Counted from the first letter of the stretch, positions 7,016 to 13,684 are shown. The stretch is DNA of 15,443 bases from JBKHJZ01 sp046537875 (GCA_046537875.1 JBKHJZ010000068.1:1-15443); one strand, 5' to 3'. Program-made: numbers and translations. The notes: a model not told the origin generated them from the sequence alone.

Positions 7016-8112
7016 GCACCACCACCGCCGCCGTGCTCGCCGCCGGGTGGCTGCTCGGCTGGCTGCTGGCCGGGCGCCGGCACGAGCTGCGGGCGGCGCA
7101 GGTCCCGCCGGGCGTGCGGGTGTCGGTGATCGTCCCCGCCCGGGACGAGGCCGCCCGCCTGCCCCGGCTGCTCCGCGCGCTGGCGGGTGACCCCGGGCTG
7201 GACGAGCTGCTGGTGGTCGACGACGGCTCCACCGACGCCACCGCCGCCGTGGCGCGGGCCCACGGCGCCACCGTGCTCGCCGCCGCGCCGCCGGCGGGCT
7301 GGTCCGGGAAGGCGCACGCCTGCTGGACGGGGGCGCAGGCGGCCCGCGGCGACGTGCTCGTGTACCTCGACGCCGACGTCGAGCCGGCCCCCGGCGGGGT
7401 CGCCGCCCTGGCCGCGGCGGCGGCCATGAGCGAGGGCCTGGTCTCCGCTCACCCGGTCCACCGCATCGAGCGCCCCTACGAGCTGCTCTCGGCGGGTGTC
7501 GGGGTCGTCGCCCTGCTCGGGGCCGGCACCGGCGGCCCGCCGGCGCACCGGTGGTGGCGCCAACCGCTGGCCTTCGGTCCCGCTTTGGCCATCCCCGCCG
7601 CGGCCTATCGGCGCATGGGTGGCCACGCCGCCGTGCGGGGTGCGATCGCCGACGACATCGCCCTGGCCGACGCCGCCGGGCGGGCCGGGGTGCCGCGGCG
7701 TGCCCTGCTCGCGGGGCCCCTGCTCGCCTACCGCATGTACCCCGGCGGGCCGGCGCAGCTGGTCGAGGGCTGGACGAAGAACCTGGCCACCGGCGCCGCG
7801 GCCACGCCGCCGGTGCGGCTGGCGGCCGTGGTGGTGTGGGTGACCGCCACCCTCCAGGCGGGGGTCACGCTCGCCGCCGCGGCGGCAGGCCACGCGGCGG
7901 TCGTCCCCGCGGTGGCCGCCTACGTGCTGTTCGCCGTCCAGTTCCAGGTGATCGCCCGGCGCATCGGCCGGTTCGGCCCGGCGGCGGGCATCCTGTTCCC
8001 GGTGCTGATGGCCGGGTTCGTCGCCCTGTTCGCGTGGTCGGTTGCGATCACCCACGGCCGGCGCCGCGTCCGCTGGCGGGGCCGCGTCCTCGACGTGGAG
8101 CGGGCGCGATGA
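7012..8112 (+). CDS. GT2-family glycosyltransferase, CrtQ/CruC-like (carotenoid glycosylation)
   Basis: 366 residues from GTG overlapping the crtYd stop. An N-terminal membrane helix (4-20) is followed by a GT-A fold: VSVIVPARDEA (38-48), VVDDGSTDA (68-76), GWSGKAHACW (96-105), the metal-binding YLDADV (DAD 120-122), and IADDIALAD with D214/D215 as candidate acidic catalytic residues. Next come RMYPGGPAQL and the segment VEGWTKNLATGA, which recur in carotenoid glycosyltransferases of the staphylococcal CrtQ group. Two or three C-terminal helices (about 268-345) complete the membrane anchor. Position between the cyclase genes and the CrtO-like acyltransferase strongly supports a sugar transfer onto a carotenoid. 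The acceptor here is probably a ring hydroxyl made by CrtZ, since no aldehyde oxidase for a carboxyl acceptor is seen. The sugar donor is unknown. Confidence 0.85.
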   Translation: MSTTTAAVLAAGWLLGWLLAGRRHELRAAQVPPGVRVSVIVPARDEAARLPRLLRALAGDPGLDELLVVDDGSTDATAAVARAHGATVLAAAPPAGWSGKAHACWTGAQAARGDVLVYLDADVEPAPGGVAALAAAAAMSEGLVSAHPVHRIERPYELLSAGVGVVALLGAGTGGPPAHRWWRQPLAFGPALAIPAAAYRRMGGHAAVRGAIADDIALADAAGRAGVPRRALLAGPLLAYRMYPGGPAQLVEGWTKNLATGAAATPPVRLAAVVVWVTATLQAGVTLAAAAAGHAAVVPAVAAYVLFAVQFQVIARRIGRFGPAAGILFPVLMAGFVALFAWSVAITHGRRRVRWRGRVLDVERAR

Positions 8113-8135
8113 CCCGGGGACCGGGGGACCGGTGA
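8109..8135 (+). other. bridging mini-ORF between glycosyltransferase and acyltransferase
   Basis: An eight-codon frame (MTRGPGDR) starts in an ATGA overlap with the glycosyltransferase stop and ends in a GTGA overlap with the acyltransferase start. It would let ribosomes pass between the two genes without leaving the message. The GGGGGA preceding the acyltransferase GTG could equally be its own ribosome site. This is a directly visible arrangement with uncertain meaning. Confidence 0.25.
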
Positions 8136-8692
8136 GCACCCGGCAGGTCGTGGTCCTCGACGTGCTGGTGTGGGCGGCCTGGAGCGTGGTGGTCGGGTAC
8201 GCGGCCCACCGGGTGCCCGGCCACCGGCTCGCGCACGACGGGCCGCTCAGCCGGCTGCGGCCCTGGGAGCGGGACGGCCGCGTCTACGAGCGGATCGCCA
8301 TCCGCCGCTGGAAGGACAAGTTGCCGGACTTCGGCGGCCTCTTCCCGGGCGGCGTGTCGAAGCGGTCGCTGATCTCGCGGTCGACGCCCGACCTGGTGCG
8401 GCTCGTAGCCGAGACGCGCCGGGCCGAGCTGGTGCACTGGGCCGTGCCTGCGGTCACCCCGGTGTTCCTGCTGTGGAACCCGGCGCCGCTGTTCGGTGCG
8501 ATGGTCGCCTACGCGGTGCTCTCCAACGTGCCGTGCCTGGTCGTGCAGCGCTACAACCGGGGCCGGCTCCGGCGCATGCTCGACCGGCGCACGGCGCGAG
8601 CCCGGGCGGCCCCGCCGCCCCGGCGGGACGCAACGGGCCCTCGGCCGGCCCGCCCGGCCACCCCGCCGCCGTGGGAGGGAGAGCCCGCGTGA
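8132..8692 (+). CDS. CrtO-type glycosyl-carotenoid acyltransferase
   Basis: 186 residues from GTG with GGGGGA upstream. It matches the glycosyl-4,4'-diaponeurosporenoate acyltransferase family (staphylococcal CrtO), which attaches a fatty acid to the sugar of a carotenoid glycoside. Diagnostic segments are YERIAIRRWKDKLPDFGGLF (52-71), the lysine-rich stretch VSKRSL, LVRLVAETRRAELVHW (88-103), LLWNPAPLF and NVPCLVVQRYNRGRLRRML (132-150). Membrane helices lie at about 7-24, 102-115 and 120-138. Residues 155-186 are a Pro/Arg-rich tail. It sits directly after the glycosyltransferase and overlaps crtZ by 4 nt. In staphylococci the substrate is a glycosyl ester of a carboxylic acid; here a glycosylated cyclic xanthophyll is more likely. 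This crtO must not be confused with the beta-carotene ketolase also named CrtO. Confidence 0.85.
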   Translation: MSTRQVVVLDVLVWAAWSVVVGYAAHRVPGHRLAHDGPLSRLRPWERDGRVYERIAIRRWKDKLPDFGGLFPGGVSKRSLISRSTPDLVRLVAETRRAELVHWAVPAVTPVFLLWNPAPLFGAMVAYAVLSNVPCLVVQRYNRGRLRRMLDRRTARARAAPPPRRDATGPRPARPATPPPWEGEPA

Positions 8693-9144
8693 CGCCCGCG
8701 CTGGTCGCCGTCGTGTCGCTGCTCGCGATGGAGCCGGTGGTCGCGCTCGTGCACCGCGGGGTGATGCACGGTCCCGGGTGGGTGTGGCACCGCAGCCACC
8801 ACGTGCGGCGCGGCCGCGGCGTGGAGGCGAACGACCTGTTCCCGGTGGTGTTCGCCGCCGCCACCATCGCGGTGATGGCGGTCGGGTCGGCGGTCGAGGG
8901 GGCGACCGCCCTGCTGTGGATCGGTGCGGGCGTCACCGCCTACGGCGCGGCCTACCTGGTGGTCCACGACCTCTACATCCACCAGCGCCTCGGGCGGCCG
9001 CCGGGCGCCGGCTCGCGCTACATCCGCTGGGTCGCCGCCGCGCACGAGGTGCACCACGCCACCGGGGGTGCGCCGTACGGATTCCTGGTCCCGGTCGTCC
9101 CGGCGGCGGTCACCGCTGCCGGCGCCGGGAGGCGGTCCGCGTAG
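8689..9144 (+). CDS. crtZ: beta-carotene hydroxylase (CrtZ-type fatty acid hydroxylase superfamily)
   Basis: 151 residues from GTG (GTGA overlap with the acyltransferase stop), with the strong site GGGAGGGAGAG at 8673-8683. It is a di-iron membrane hydroxylase that adds 3-hydroxyls to beta-ionone rings. All four histidine clusters of CrtZ are present in order: HRGVMH (H22, H27), HRSHH (H34, H37, H38), HDLYIH (H93, H98) and HEVHH (H119, H122, H123). Hydrophobic helices lie near 4-21, 50-68 and 73-92. Slightly shorter than most bacterial CrtZ (about 160-175 residues). It is the last gene of the plus-strand carotenoid arm. A general sterol-desaturase relative is possible, but the motif set and context support CrtZ; it would make the hydroxyl groups used by the upstream glycosyltransferase. 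Confidence 0.9.
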   Translation: MTPALVAVVSLLAMEPVVALVHRGVMHGPGWVWHRSHHVRRGRGVEANDLFPVVFAAATIAVMAVGSAVEGATALLWIGAGVTAYGAAYLVVHDLYIHQRLGRPPGAGSRYIRWVAAAHEVHHATGGAPYGFLVPVVPAAVTAAGAGRRSA

Positions 9145-9153
9145 CCGCCGCGA

Positions 9154-9188
9154 GATTGTCGACAATCATGTCGACACGGTGCCAGACT
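9154..9188 (+). promoter_or_regulatory. prpF-ligI promoter with tandem TGTCGACA operators
   Basis: A perfect 14-bp dyad, GATTGTCGACAATC (9154-9167), contains TGTCGACA at 9157-9164. An identical TGTCGACA lies at 9169-9176, 12 bp downstream. A -35-like TCGACA (9159-9164) and -10-like CAGACT (9183-9188), 18 bp apart, would start transcription near the GTG at 9195. The operators therefore cover the promoter core. TTGTCGACAA-type dyads are typical of GntR/FCD regulators of catabolic operons, but no such regulator is in the window. Confidence 0.5.
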
Positions 9189-9194
9189 GGCCCG

Positions 9195-10358
9195 GTGGCC
9201 GACGGGATCCGGTGCATGGTGATGCGCGGCGGCACCTCGAAGGGCCTGTACTTCCTGTCGGAGGACCTCCCGGCCGACGCGGCCGCCCGCGACGACCTGC
9301 TTCTGCGGATCATGGGATCCCCCGACGCCCGGCAGATCGACGGCATGGGCGGCGCCCACCCGCTCACCAGCAAGGTCGCCGTGGTCGGTCCCCCGGCGGC
9401 GGACGATGCGTCTGCCGATGTGGACTACCACTTCCTGCAGGTGGTGGTCGACGAGGCCGTGGTGAGCGACCGCCAGAACTGCGGCAACCTGCTCGCCGGG
9501 GTGGCCCCGTTCGCCATCGAGCGGGGGCTCGTCGAGGTCCCGGTGGCGGCCGGCCTCGGCCCCGGGGGTGGCGGCGACGCCGGCCCCGGCGTTGGCCCCG
9601 GCGGCATCACCGGCACCGCCGAGGTGCGCATCCGCATGGTCAACACCGGCGGGGTCGCCACCGCCACCGTTCCGCTGCGCGACGGCCGGCCGAGCTACGA
9701 CGGCGACGTCGCGATCTCCGGCGTGCCCGGGACCGCCGCCCCGATCCGCCTGGACTTCGAGGACGTCGCGGGCTCGTCGTGCGGCGCCCTCCTGCCCACC
9801 GGCCACGCGGTCGACGAGGTGGCCGGGCTCGCGGTGACGCTCGTCGACAACGGGATGCCGGTCGTGGTGCTGCGGGCGAGCGACCTCGGTGTCAGCGGGT
9901 ACGAGACGTGCGCCGAGCTGGAGGCCGACGCGACGCTGCGCGCCACCCTCGAACGGGTCCGGCTCGCCGCCGGCCCCCTGATGAACCTCGGCGACGTGGC
10001 CGCCACCACCGTGCCCAAGCTCACGATGGTGGCGCCCCCGAGCGCCGGCGGGGCGATCGCCACCCGCACGTTCATCCCCCACCGGTGTCACGACGCCATC
10101 GGCGTGCTGGGCGCGGTGAGCGTGGCGACCGCGGCCCTGCTGCCCGAAAGCCCCGCGGCCGAGGTCGCGGTCCCCGGAGGGAGCGGCCCCCCGGCCGCCC
10201 GCGAGCGGGGCACGGTCGTGCTGGAGCACCCCACCGGCACCTTCGAGGCCGCGGTCGAGCTGTCGTTCGTCGACGGTGCCCCGGTGGTCGAGCGGGCGGG
10301 CATCATCCGCACGGCGCGCAAGCTGATGGACGGCACGGTCTTCCCGAGGGAGCCGTGA
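9195..10358 (+). CDS. PrpF-family 4-oxalomesaconate tautomerase/isomerase (GalD/LigU-like)
   Basis: 387 residues from GTG 9195; an in-frame ATG at 9168 would add nine residues but directly abuts the operator dyad. The PrpF fold is two similar halves. Motifs are MRGGTSKGLYFL (10-21), SPDARQIDGMGGAHPLTSKV (42-61), the substrate-binding QNCGNLLAGVAPFAIERG with Cys96, and TRTFIPHRCHDAIGVLGAVS in the second half. The family includes methylaconitate isomerase PrpF, GalD (4-oxalomesaconate keto-enol tautomerase of gallate degradation) and LigU (double-bond isomerase). The adjacent LigI-type hydrolase produces 4-oxalomesaconate, so a GalD/LigU role is favoured. Residues about 120-138 are a Gly/Pro-rich insertion. 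The stop overlaps a small decoy ATG before ligI. Whether the reaction is tautomerisation or isomerisation is unresolved. Confidence 0.85.
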   Translation: MADGIRCMVMRGGTSKGLYFLSEDLPADAAARDDLLLRIMGSPDARQIDGMGGAHPLTSKVAVVGPPAADDASADVDYHFLQVVVDEAVVSDRQNCGNLLAGVAPFAIERGLVEVPVAAGLGPGGGGDAGPGVGPGGITGTAEVRIRMVNTGGVATATVPLRDGRPSYDGDVAISGVPGTAAPIRLDFEDVAGSSCGALLPTGHAVDEVAGLAVTLVDNGMPVVVLRASDLGVSGYETCAELEADATLRATLERVRLAAGPLMNLGDVAATTVPKLTMVAPPSAGGAIATRTFIPHRCHDAIGVLGAVSVATAALLPESPAAEVAVPGGSGPPAARERGTVVLEHPTGTFEAAVELSFVDGAPVVERAGIIRTARKLMDGTVFPREP

Positions 10359-10450
10359 TGGCGGGGGCCAGCGTGCGGGGGGAGCCGTGATCGCCAGATG
10401 ACTGCGCGAGTCGCCACGACGGTGCGAGGGGAGCCGTGATGGCCGGGGCC
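10346..10450 (+). repeat. three partial copies of the ligI ribosome-site/start region
   Basis: The core GGGAGCCGTGAT occurs at 10348-10359, 10380-10391 and 10429-10440. Copies 1 and 3 also share a downstream ATGGC(G/C)GGGGCC, and copies 2 and 3 share an upstream GTGCG(A/G)GGGGAGC. Copy 3 carries the start of ligI. Copy 1 overlaps the stop of the PrpF-family gene and opens a ten-codon frame (MAGASVRGEP) with the same first four residues as LigI. This looks like tandem duplication of a start region. Confidence 0.7.
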
Positions 10451-11320
10451 GACCGCACGATCCCGCCGCCGCATCCCGATCCCCACCCGCCGCGGGCGTT
10501 CACGCCGCCGCCCGACGCCTGCGACGCGCACTGCCACGTGTTCGGTCCGGCCGAGCGGTTCCCCTTCTCGCCCACCCGCCGCTACACGCCGCCCGACGCC
10601 GGCGTCGACGACCTCGAGCGGCTCCACCAGCGCCTCGGCCTGTCGCGGGCGGTGCTCGTCCAGGCGAGCTGCCACGGCACCGACAACGCCGCCATGGTGG
10701 ACGCGCTGCGGCGGGGCCGCGGCCGCTACGCCGGCGTGGCCATGGTCGACGAGACCTTCACCCGGGACGATCTGGCCGCCCTGCACGAGGCCGGGGTGCG
10801 GGGGACGCGGGTCAACTTCGTCGCACACCTGGGCGGTGCGCCGGACCCGGACCGGTTCGGCAAGGTGACCGACCTGGTGGCGCCGCTCGGCTGGCACGTC
10901 GTGCTGCACTTCGACGCGGTCGACCTCCCGAGGTATGCCGACCTGCTCGACCGCATGCCGTGTCCCTTCGTGATCGACCACATGGCCCGGGTCGACGCCG
11001 CGGCCGGGCTCGACCAGGAGCCGTTCCGGGCGCTGCTGGAGCTGCTCCGCGACGAGCGCTGCTGGGTGAAGGTCTCGGGCGCCGAGCGGCTCACGGCCGG
11101 CGGCCCGCCCCCGTACGACGACGTGGTGCCCTACGCCCGGGCGCTGATCGAGGCCGCGCCGGAGCGGATCCTGTGGGGCACGGACTGGCCCCATCCCAAC
11201 GTGCGCCACATGCCGGACGACGGCGATCTCGTCGACCTGCTCGCCGAGTTCGCGCCCGACGAGGCGACGCGGAACAGGATCCTGGTCGAGAACCCCGAGC
11301 GCCTGTACGACTTCGCCTGA
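10439..11320 (+). CDS. ligI: 2-pyrone-4,6-dicarboxylate hydrolase (LigI-type amidohydrolase)
   Basis: 293 residues from ATG with AGGGGAG 5 nt upstream; a GTG lies immediately before. It hydrolyses the lactone 2-pyrone-4,6-dicarboxylate to 4-oxalomesaconate in protocatechuate 4,5-cleavage and gallate/syringate routes. Visible features are DAHCHVFGPAERFPFSP (H31, H33), RRYTPPDA, R124 in VRGTRVNFVAHLGG, WHVVLHFDA (H153, H157), FVIDHMARVD (H181), VKVSGAERL (R217) and ILWGTDWPHPN with D249. These match the conserved His/Asp/Arg set of LigI; this subfamily acts without a tightly bound metal. Length is normal. The partner upstream acts on the same intermediate, so the two genes form one unit. Next-step genes (hydratase, aldolase) are not in the window. 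Confidence 0.9.
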   Translation: MAGADRTIPPPHPDPHPPRAFTPPPDACDAHCHVFGPAERFPFSPTRRYTPPDAGVDDLERLHQRLGLSRAVLVQASCHGTDNAAMVDALRRGRGRYAGVAMVDETFTRDDLAALHEAGVRGTRVNFVAHLGGAPDPDRFGKVTDLVAPLGWHVVLHFDAVDLPRYADLLDRMPCPFVIDHMARVDAAAGLDQEPFRALLELLRDERCWVKVSGAERLTAGGPPPYDDVVPYARALIEAAPERILWGTDWPHPNVRHMPDDGDLVDLLAEFAPDEATRNRILVENPERLYDFA

Positions 11321-11321
11321 A

Positions 11322-11356
11322 CACCGCCGCCGCACGGCACCCGGATGTCGGCGGTG
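11322..11356. terminator. weak candidate bidirectional terminator
   Basis: CACCGCCG (11322-11329) can pair with CGGCGGTG (11349-11356) across a 19-nt loop, between the convergent ligI and hemolysin III genes. There is no T-tract on either side, so intrinsic termination is uncertain. Confidence 0.25.
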
Positions 11357-11374
11357 AGGCGGGGTCGGGCCGGG

Positions 11375-12064
11375 TCAGGACCGCACGAGGAGCAGGATGA
11401 GCACGAAGTGACAGACGCTGGCCCCCACGACCAGCGAGTGCCAGATCTCGTGGTAGCCGAACACGGCCGGGCGGGGGTCGGGCCGCCGGCGGGCCAGGAT
11501 CACCGCGCCCACCGTGTAGAGCAGGCCGCCGGTCACCAGCAGGGCGAGCTCCAGCGGTGAGAGCGAGCGGGCGAGCTGGTACAGCGCCGTGGCCCCGAGC
11601 CAGCCGAGCACCAGGTACAGGGCGAACCCCACGCCGTGCCAGCGATCGAGGCGCAGGGTCGAGATGAGGATGCCCACGACGGCGCCGCTCCAGGCGAGCG
11701 CGAGCAGGGTGATGCCCCACGCCGGGTGCAGCGCCAGCAGCGTCACCGGTGTGTACGTCCCCGCGATGAAGACGAAGATCATCGAGTGGTCGAGGCGCTT
11801 CCACACCTGGTGCGCCCGTTCCGACCACCGGCCCCGGTGGTAGGCCGCGCTCACCCCGTAGAGCCCGCTGAGCGTGGCGGCGAAGACCATCGCCCCGATG
11901 CGGGCCTCGACCCCGCGGGCCAGCGCCACCAGCGCGATGCCGGCGGGGATCGAGACGAAGAAGGCGATCTGGTGGAGCCGTCCCCGCAGGCGGGGCTTGG
12001 GCAGGTGCGGCCGGCGCACGTGGGGCACGTGCGGGTGCGGCAGGTGGACATGGGGACGGTCCAT
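11375..12064 (-). CDS. hemolysin III / PAQR-family membrane protein
   Basis: 229 residues. It belongs to the progestin/adiponectin-receptor-like (PAQR/HlyIII) seven-helix family, predicted metal-dependent membrane hydrolases or receptors; the bacterial role is uncertain. Conserved elements are SAAYHRGRW (S72, H76), KRLDHSMIFVFIAGTYTPV (D92, H93) and the C-terminal FGYHEIWHSLVVGASVCHFV (H205, H209, H219), forming the intramembrane Zn site. About seven hydrophobic helices span residues 33-225. The first 20 residues carry six histidines in a Pro-His pattern (MDRPHVHLPHPHVPHVRRPH), which is unusual. The ATG lies 7 nt after a TATCGT box, so a leaderless message is likely; no ribosome site is seen. 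The frame continues upstream as Arg/Pro-rich non-coding-type sequence, so the ATG is preferred. Confidence 0.92.
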   Translation of the reverse strand: MDRPHVHLPHPHVPHVRRPHLPKPRLRGRLHQIAFFVSIPAGIALVALARGVEARIGAMVFAATLSGLYGVSAAYHRGRWSERAHQVWKRLDHSMIFVFIAGTYTPVTLLALHPAWGITLLALAWSGAVVGILISTLRLDRWHGVGFALYLVLGWLGATALYQLARSLSPLELALLVTGGLLYTVGAVILARRRPDPRPAVFGYHEIWHSLVVGASVCHFVLILLLVRS

Positions 12065-12071
12065 CAGCGCC

Positions 12072-12077
12072 ACGATA
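12072..12077 (-). promoter_or_regulatory. -10-like box for leaderless hemolysin III gene
   Basis: TATCGT on the minus strand fits TANNNT and lies exactly 7 nt before the ATG, the spacing expected when transcription begins at the start codon. A weak -35-like CCGACC lies about 18 bp further upstream. The rest of the 188-bp gap to the amidase gene shows no clear element. Confidence 0.35.
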
Positions 12078-12252
12078 CCGACCGGTAGGCGGACGGTCGG
12101 CGCGCTCGGGGGCTCGGCCGGCCCGATCCGTCGTGGGTCCCGCACCGGACGACGTGAAGTGGTGGGCGGGCGACCCGGTGTCGTCGCTCGGGCGGGCGGT
12201 CTGCGGCCCGCGCGCAGCATGGTCGGCGGTCGTTCAGGTGTCAGGCAGCCCC

Positions 12253-13671
12253 TCAGGTGATCGGCGGTCGCCGGTCGCGCCAGGGCAGCGCGTCCTCGAG
12301 CTGGGCGGCGAGTTGCAGGCACAGCTCGTCCCGCCACGCCGGCGCCACGACCTGCACGCCGACGGGCAGCCCGGACGCCGCGTCGTGGTGCGTCGGCACC
12401 GACGTGGCCGGCAGGCCGCACACGTTCCAGACGGCGGTGAACGCCGCCATCGGCGTGCAGTTGAAGAGCCCGGCGATCGGATCCGCGTCCATCCCGATCC
12501 GCCAGGAGCCGACCTCGGGGGGCAGGCACGCCATGGTGGGCGTCACGAGCACGTCGAAGTCACGGCCGAAGTTGGCCAGGACCGTGCGGGTCAGTCGCTG
12601 CGTGTCCCGCACCGAGGTGGCGAAGGCGATCGAGTCCACCCCGCGCCCCGCCTCGACGAGGGCCGCGTTGAGCGGCTCCATCTCGTCGGGCCGGGGGATC
12701 GGCGACCACACCGACCCGGTGTTCCACACGACGGTGAACGCCGCCAGGAACGCGTTGGCGTCCGGGAGGGTGAGCGCGGCCTCGGCGACGTCGTGCCCCG
12801 CCGCCTCCAGCGCCCGGCACGCCTCGTCGACGGCCGCCACGCAGGCGGGATCGACGGGCACGTCGATCGCCGGCGCCGTGGTGTAGGCGACGCGCAGGCG
12901 CGGGGGTGCCTCCCGCACGAGGTCGCCGTAGGGCCGGGGCGGCTGCGGGGCCGAGAAGAAGACCAGCGGGTCGACCACCGCGTCGACGTCCAGCGTGGCC
13001 GCCGCGTCGGCGACCGTCCGGGTCACCACGTGGTCGGTGGTGAAGCCTTCCAGCTCGATCAGCTCGTTGGGCACCCGCCCGCGTGACGGCTTGTGACCGA
13101 CCAGCCCGCAGCACGAGGCGGGGATGCGGATGGAGCCGCCGCCGTCGCTGGCGTGGCCGATCGGCGCCATGCCGGACGCCACCGCGGCCGCGGAGCCGCC
13201 CGAGGAGCCGCCGGGCGTGCGGGCCGTGTCCCACGGGTTGCGGGTGACGCCGTGGGCGTCGCTCTCGGTGTAGGAGATCGTGCCGAACTCCGGGGTGTTG
13301 GTCATGCCGAGCGGGATGAAGCCGGCGGCCGCGAACCGCTCGACGATCGGGTCGGAGCGGGGCTGGGGCTCGGTGGACCCGCCGCGGGACCCGTACGTGC
13401 ACGGCCAGCCCGCCACCGGGTTCAGGTCCTTGATCGTCAGCGGCACGCCGTGGAACGGCGGGAGGTCCGACGGGTCGCCGGCGCCGGTGACCGCGTCGGT
13501 GGCCTCGGCCGCGGCCTGCCTGACCCGTTCCGGGTCGCGGTGGGCGAAGGCGTTGAGCCCGGGCTCGAGGTCGTCGATGCGGCCCAGGTAGAGGTCGGCG
13601 ACTTCGAGCGGGCTCACCTCCTTCGCCCTGACGGCGGCGGCGATCTCGAGTGCCGAGGCGAAGGCGTCCAT
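12253..13671 (-). CDS. amidase signature family amidohydrolase
   Basis: 472 residues. It is a Ser-cis-Ser-Lys amidase that cleaves C-N bonds of amides or carbamates. The catalytic triad is visible: K81 in GVPLTIKDLN, cis-Ser156 in TPGGSSGGSAAAVASGM and nucleophile Ser180 in SDGGGSIRIPASCCGLVGHKPS; the 24-residue spacing between the two serines is typical. The C terminus, LPVGVQVVAPAWRDELCLQLA, is the usual family ending. It is not GatA by context, because no gatC/gatB is nearby and no tRNA-binding pattern is evident, so the substrate is unknown. The ATG at 13671 begins a normal MDAFASALEIAAAVRAKEVS helix and lies 7 nt after a TAGAAC box. A longer in-frame start upstream adds only an Arg-rich stub. 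Confidence 0.92.
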   Translation of the reverse strand: MDAFASALEIAAAVRAKEVSPLEVADLYLGRIDDLEPGLNAFAHRDPERVRQAAAEATDAVTGAGDPSDLPPFHGVPLTIKDLNPVAGWPCTYGSRGGSTEPQPRSDPIVERFAAAGFIPLGMTNTPEFGTISYTESDAHGVTRNPWDTARTPGGSSGGSAAAVASGMAPIGHASDGGGSIRIPASCCGLVGHKPSRGRVPNELIELEGFTTDHVVTRTVADAAATLDVDAVVDPLVFFSAPQPPRPYGDLVREAPPRLRVAYTTAPAIDVPVDPACVAAVDEACRALEAAGHDVAEAALTLPDANAFLAAFTVVWNTGSVWSPIPRPDEMEPLNAALVEAGRGVDSIAFATSVRDTQRLTRTVLANFGRDFDVLVTPTMACLPPEVGSWRIGMDADPIAGLFNCTPMAAFTAVWNVCGLPATSVPTHHDAASGLPVGVQVVAPAWRDELCLQLAAQLEDALPWRDRRPPIT

Positions 13672-13678
13672 GCGCCGC

Positions 13679-13684
13679 GTTCTA
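13679..13684 (-). promoter_or_regulatory. -10-like box before amidase gene
   Basis: TAGAAC on the minus strand lies 7 nt before the amidase ATG, compatible with a leaderless transcript. No ribosome site is visible in the intervening GCGGCGC. No convincing -35 box was found. Confidence 0.3.

Noticed and set aside
4593..9144. C50 carotenoid (decaprenoxanthin-like) cluster
   Set aside because: crtYc/crtYd also occur in C50 pathways, but no crtEb-type elongase is present, and crtZ with sugar and acyl transferases fits a C40 xanthophyll better.
9168..9194. ATG 9168 as the start of the PrpF-family gene
   Set aside because: It abuts the operator dyad and precedes the inferred transcription start; the extra residues are not typical of the family. 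It remains a possible alternative.
12133..13086. A long plus-strand frame opposite the amidase gene
   Set aside because: The amidase has a complete catalytic triad and normal length; the antisense frame is His/Arg/Gly-rich shadow sequence.
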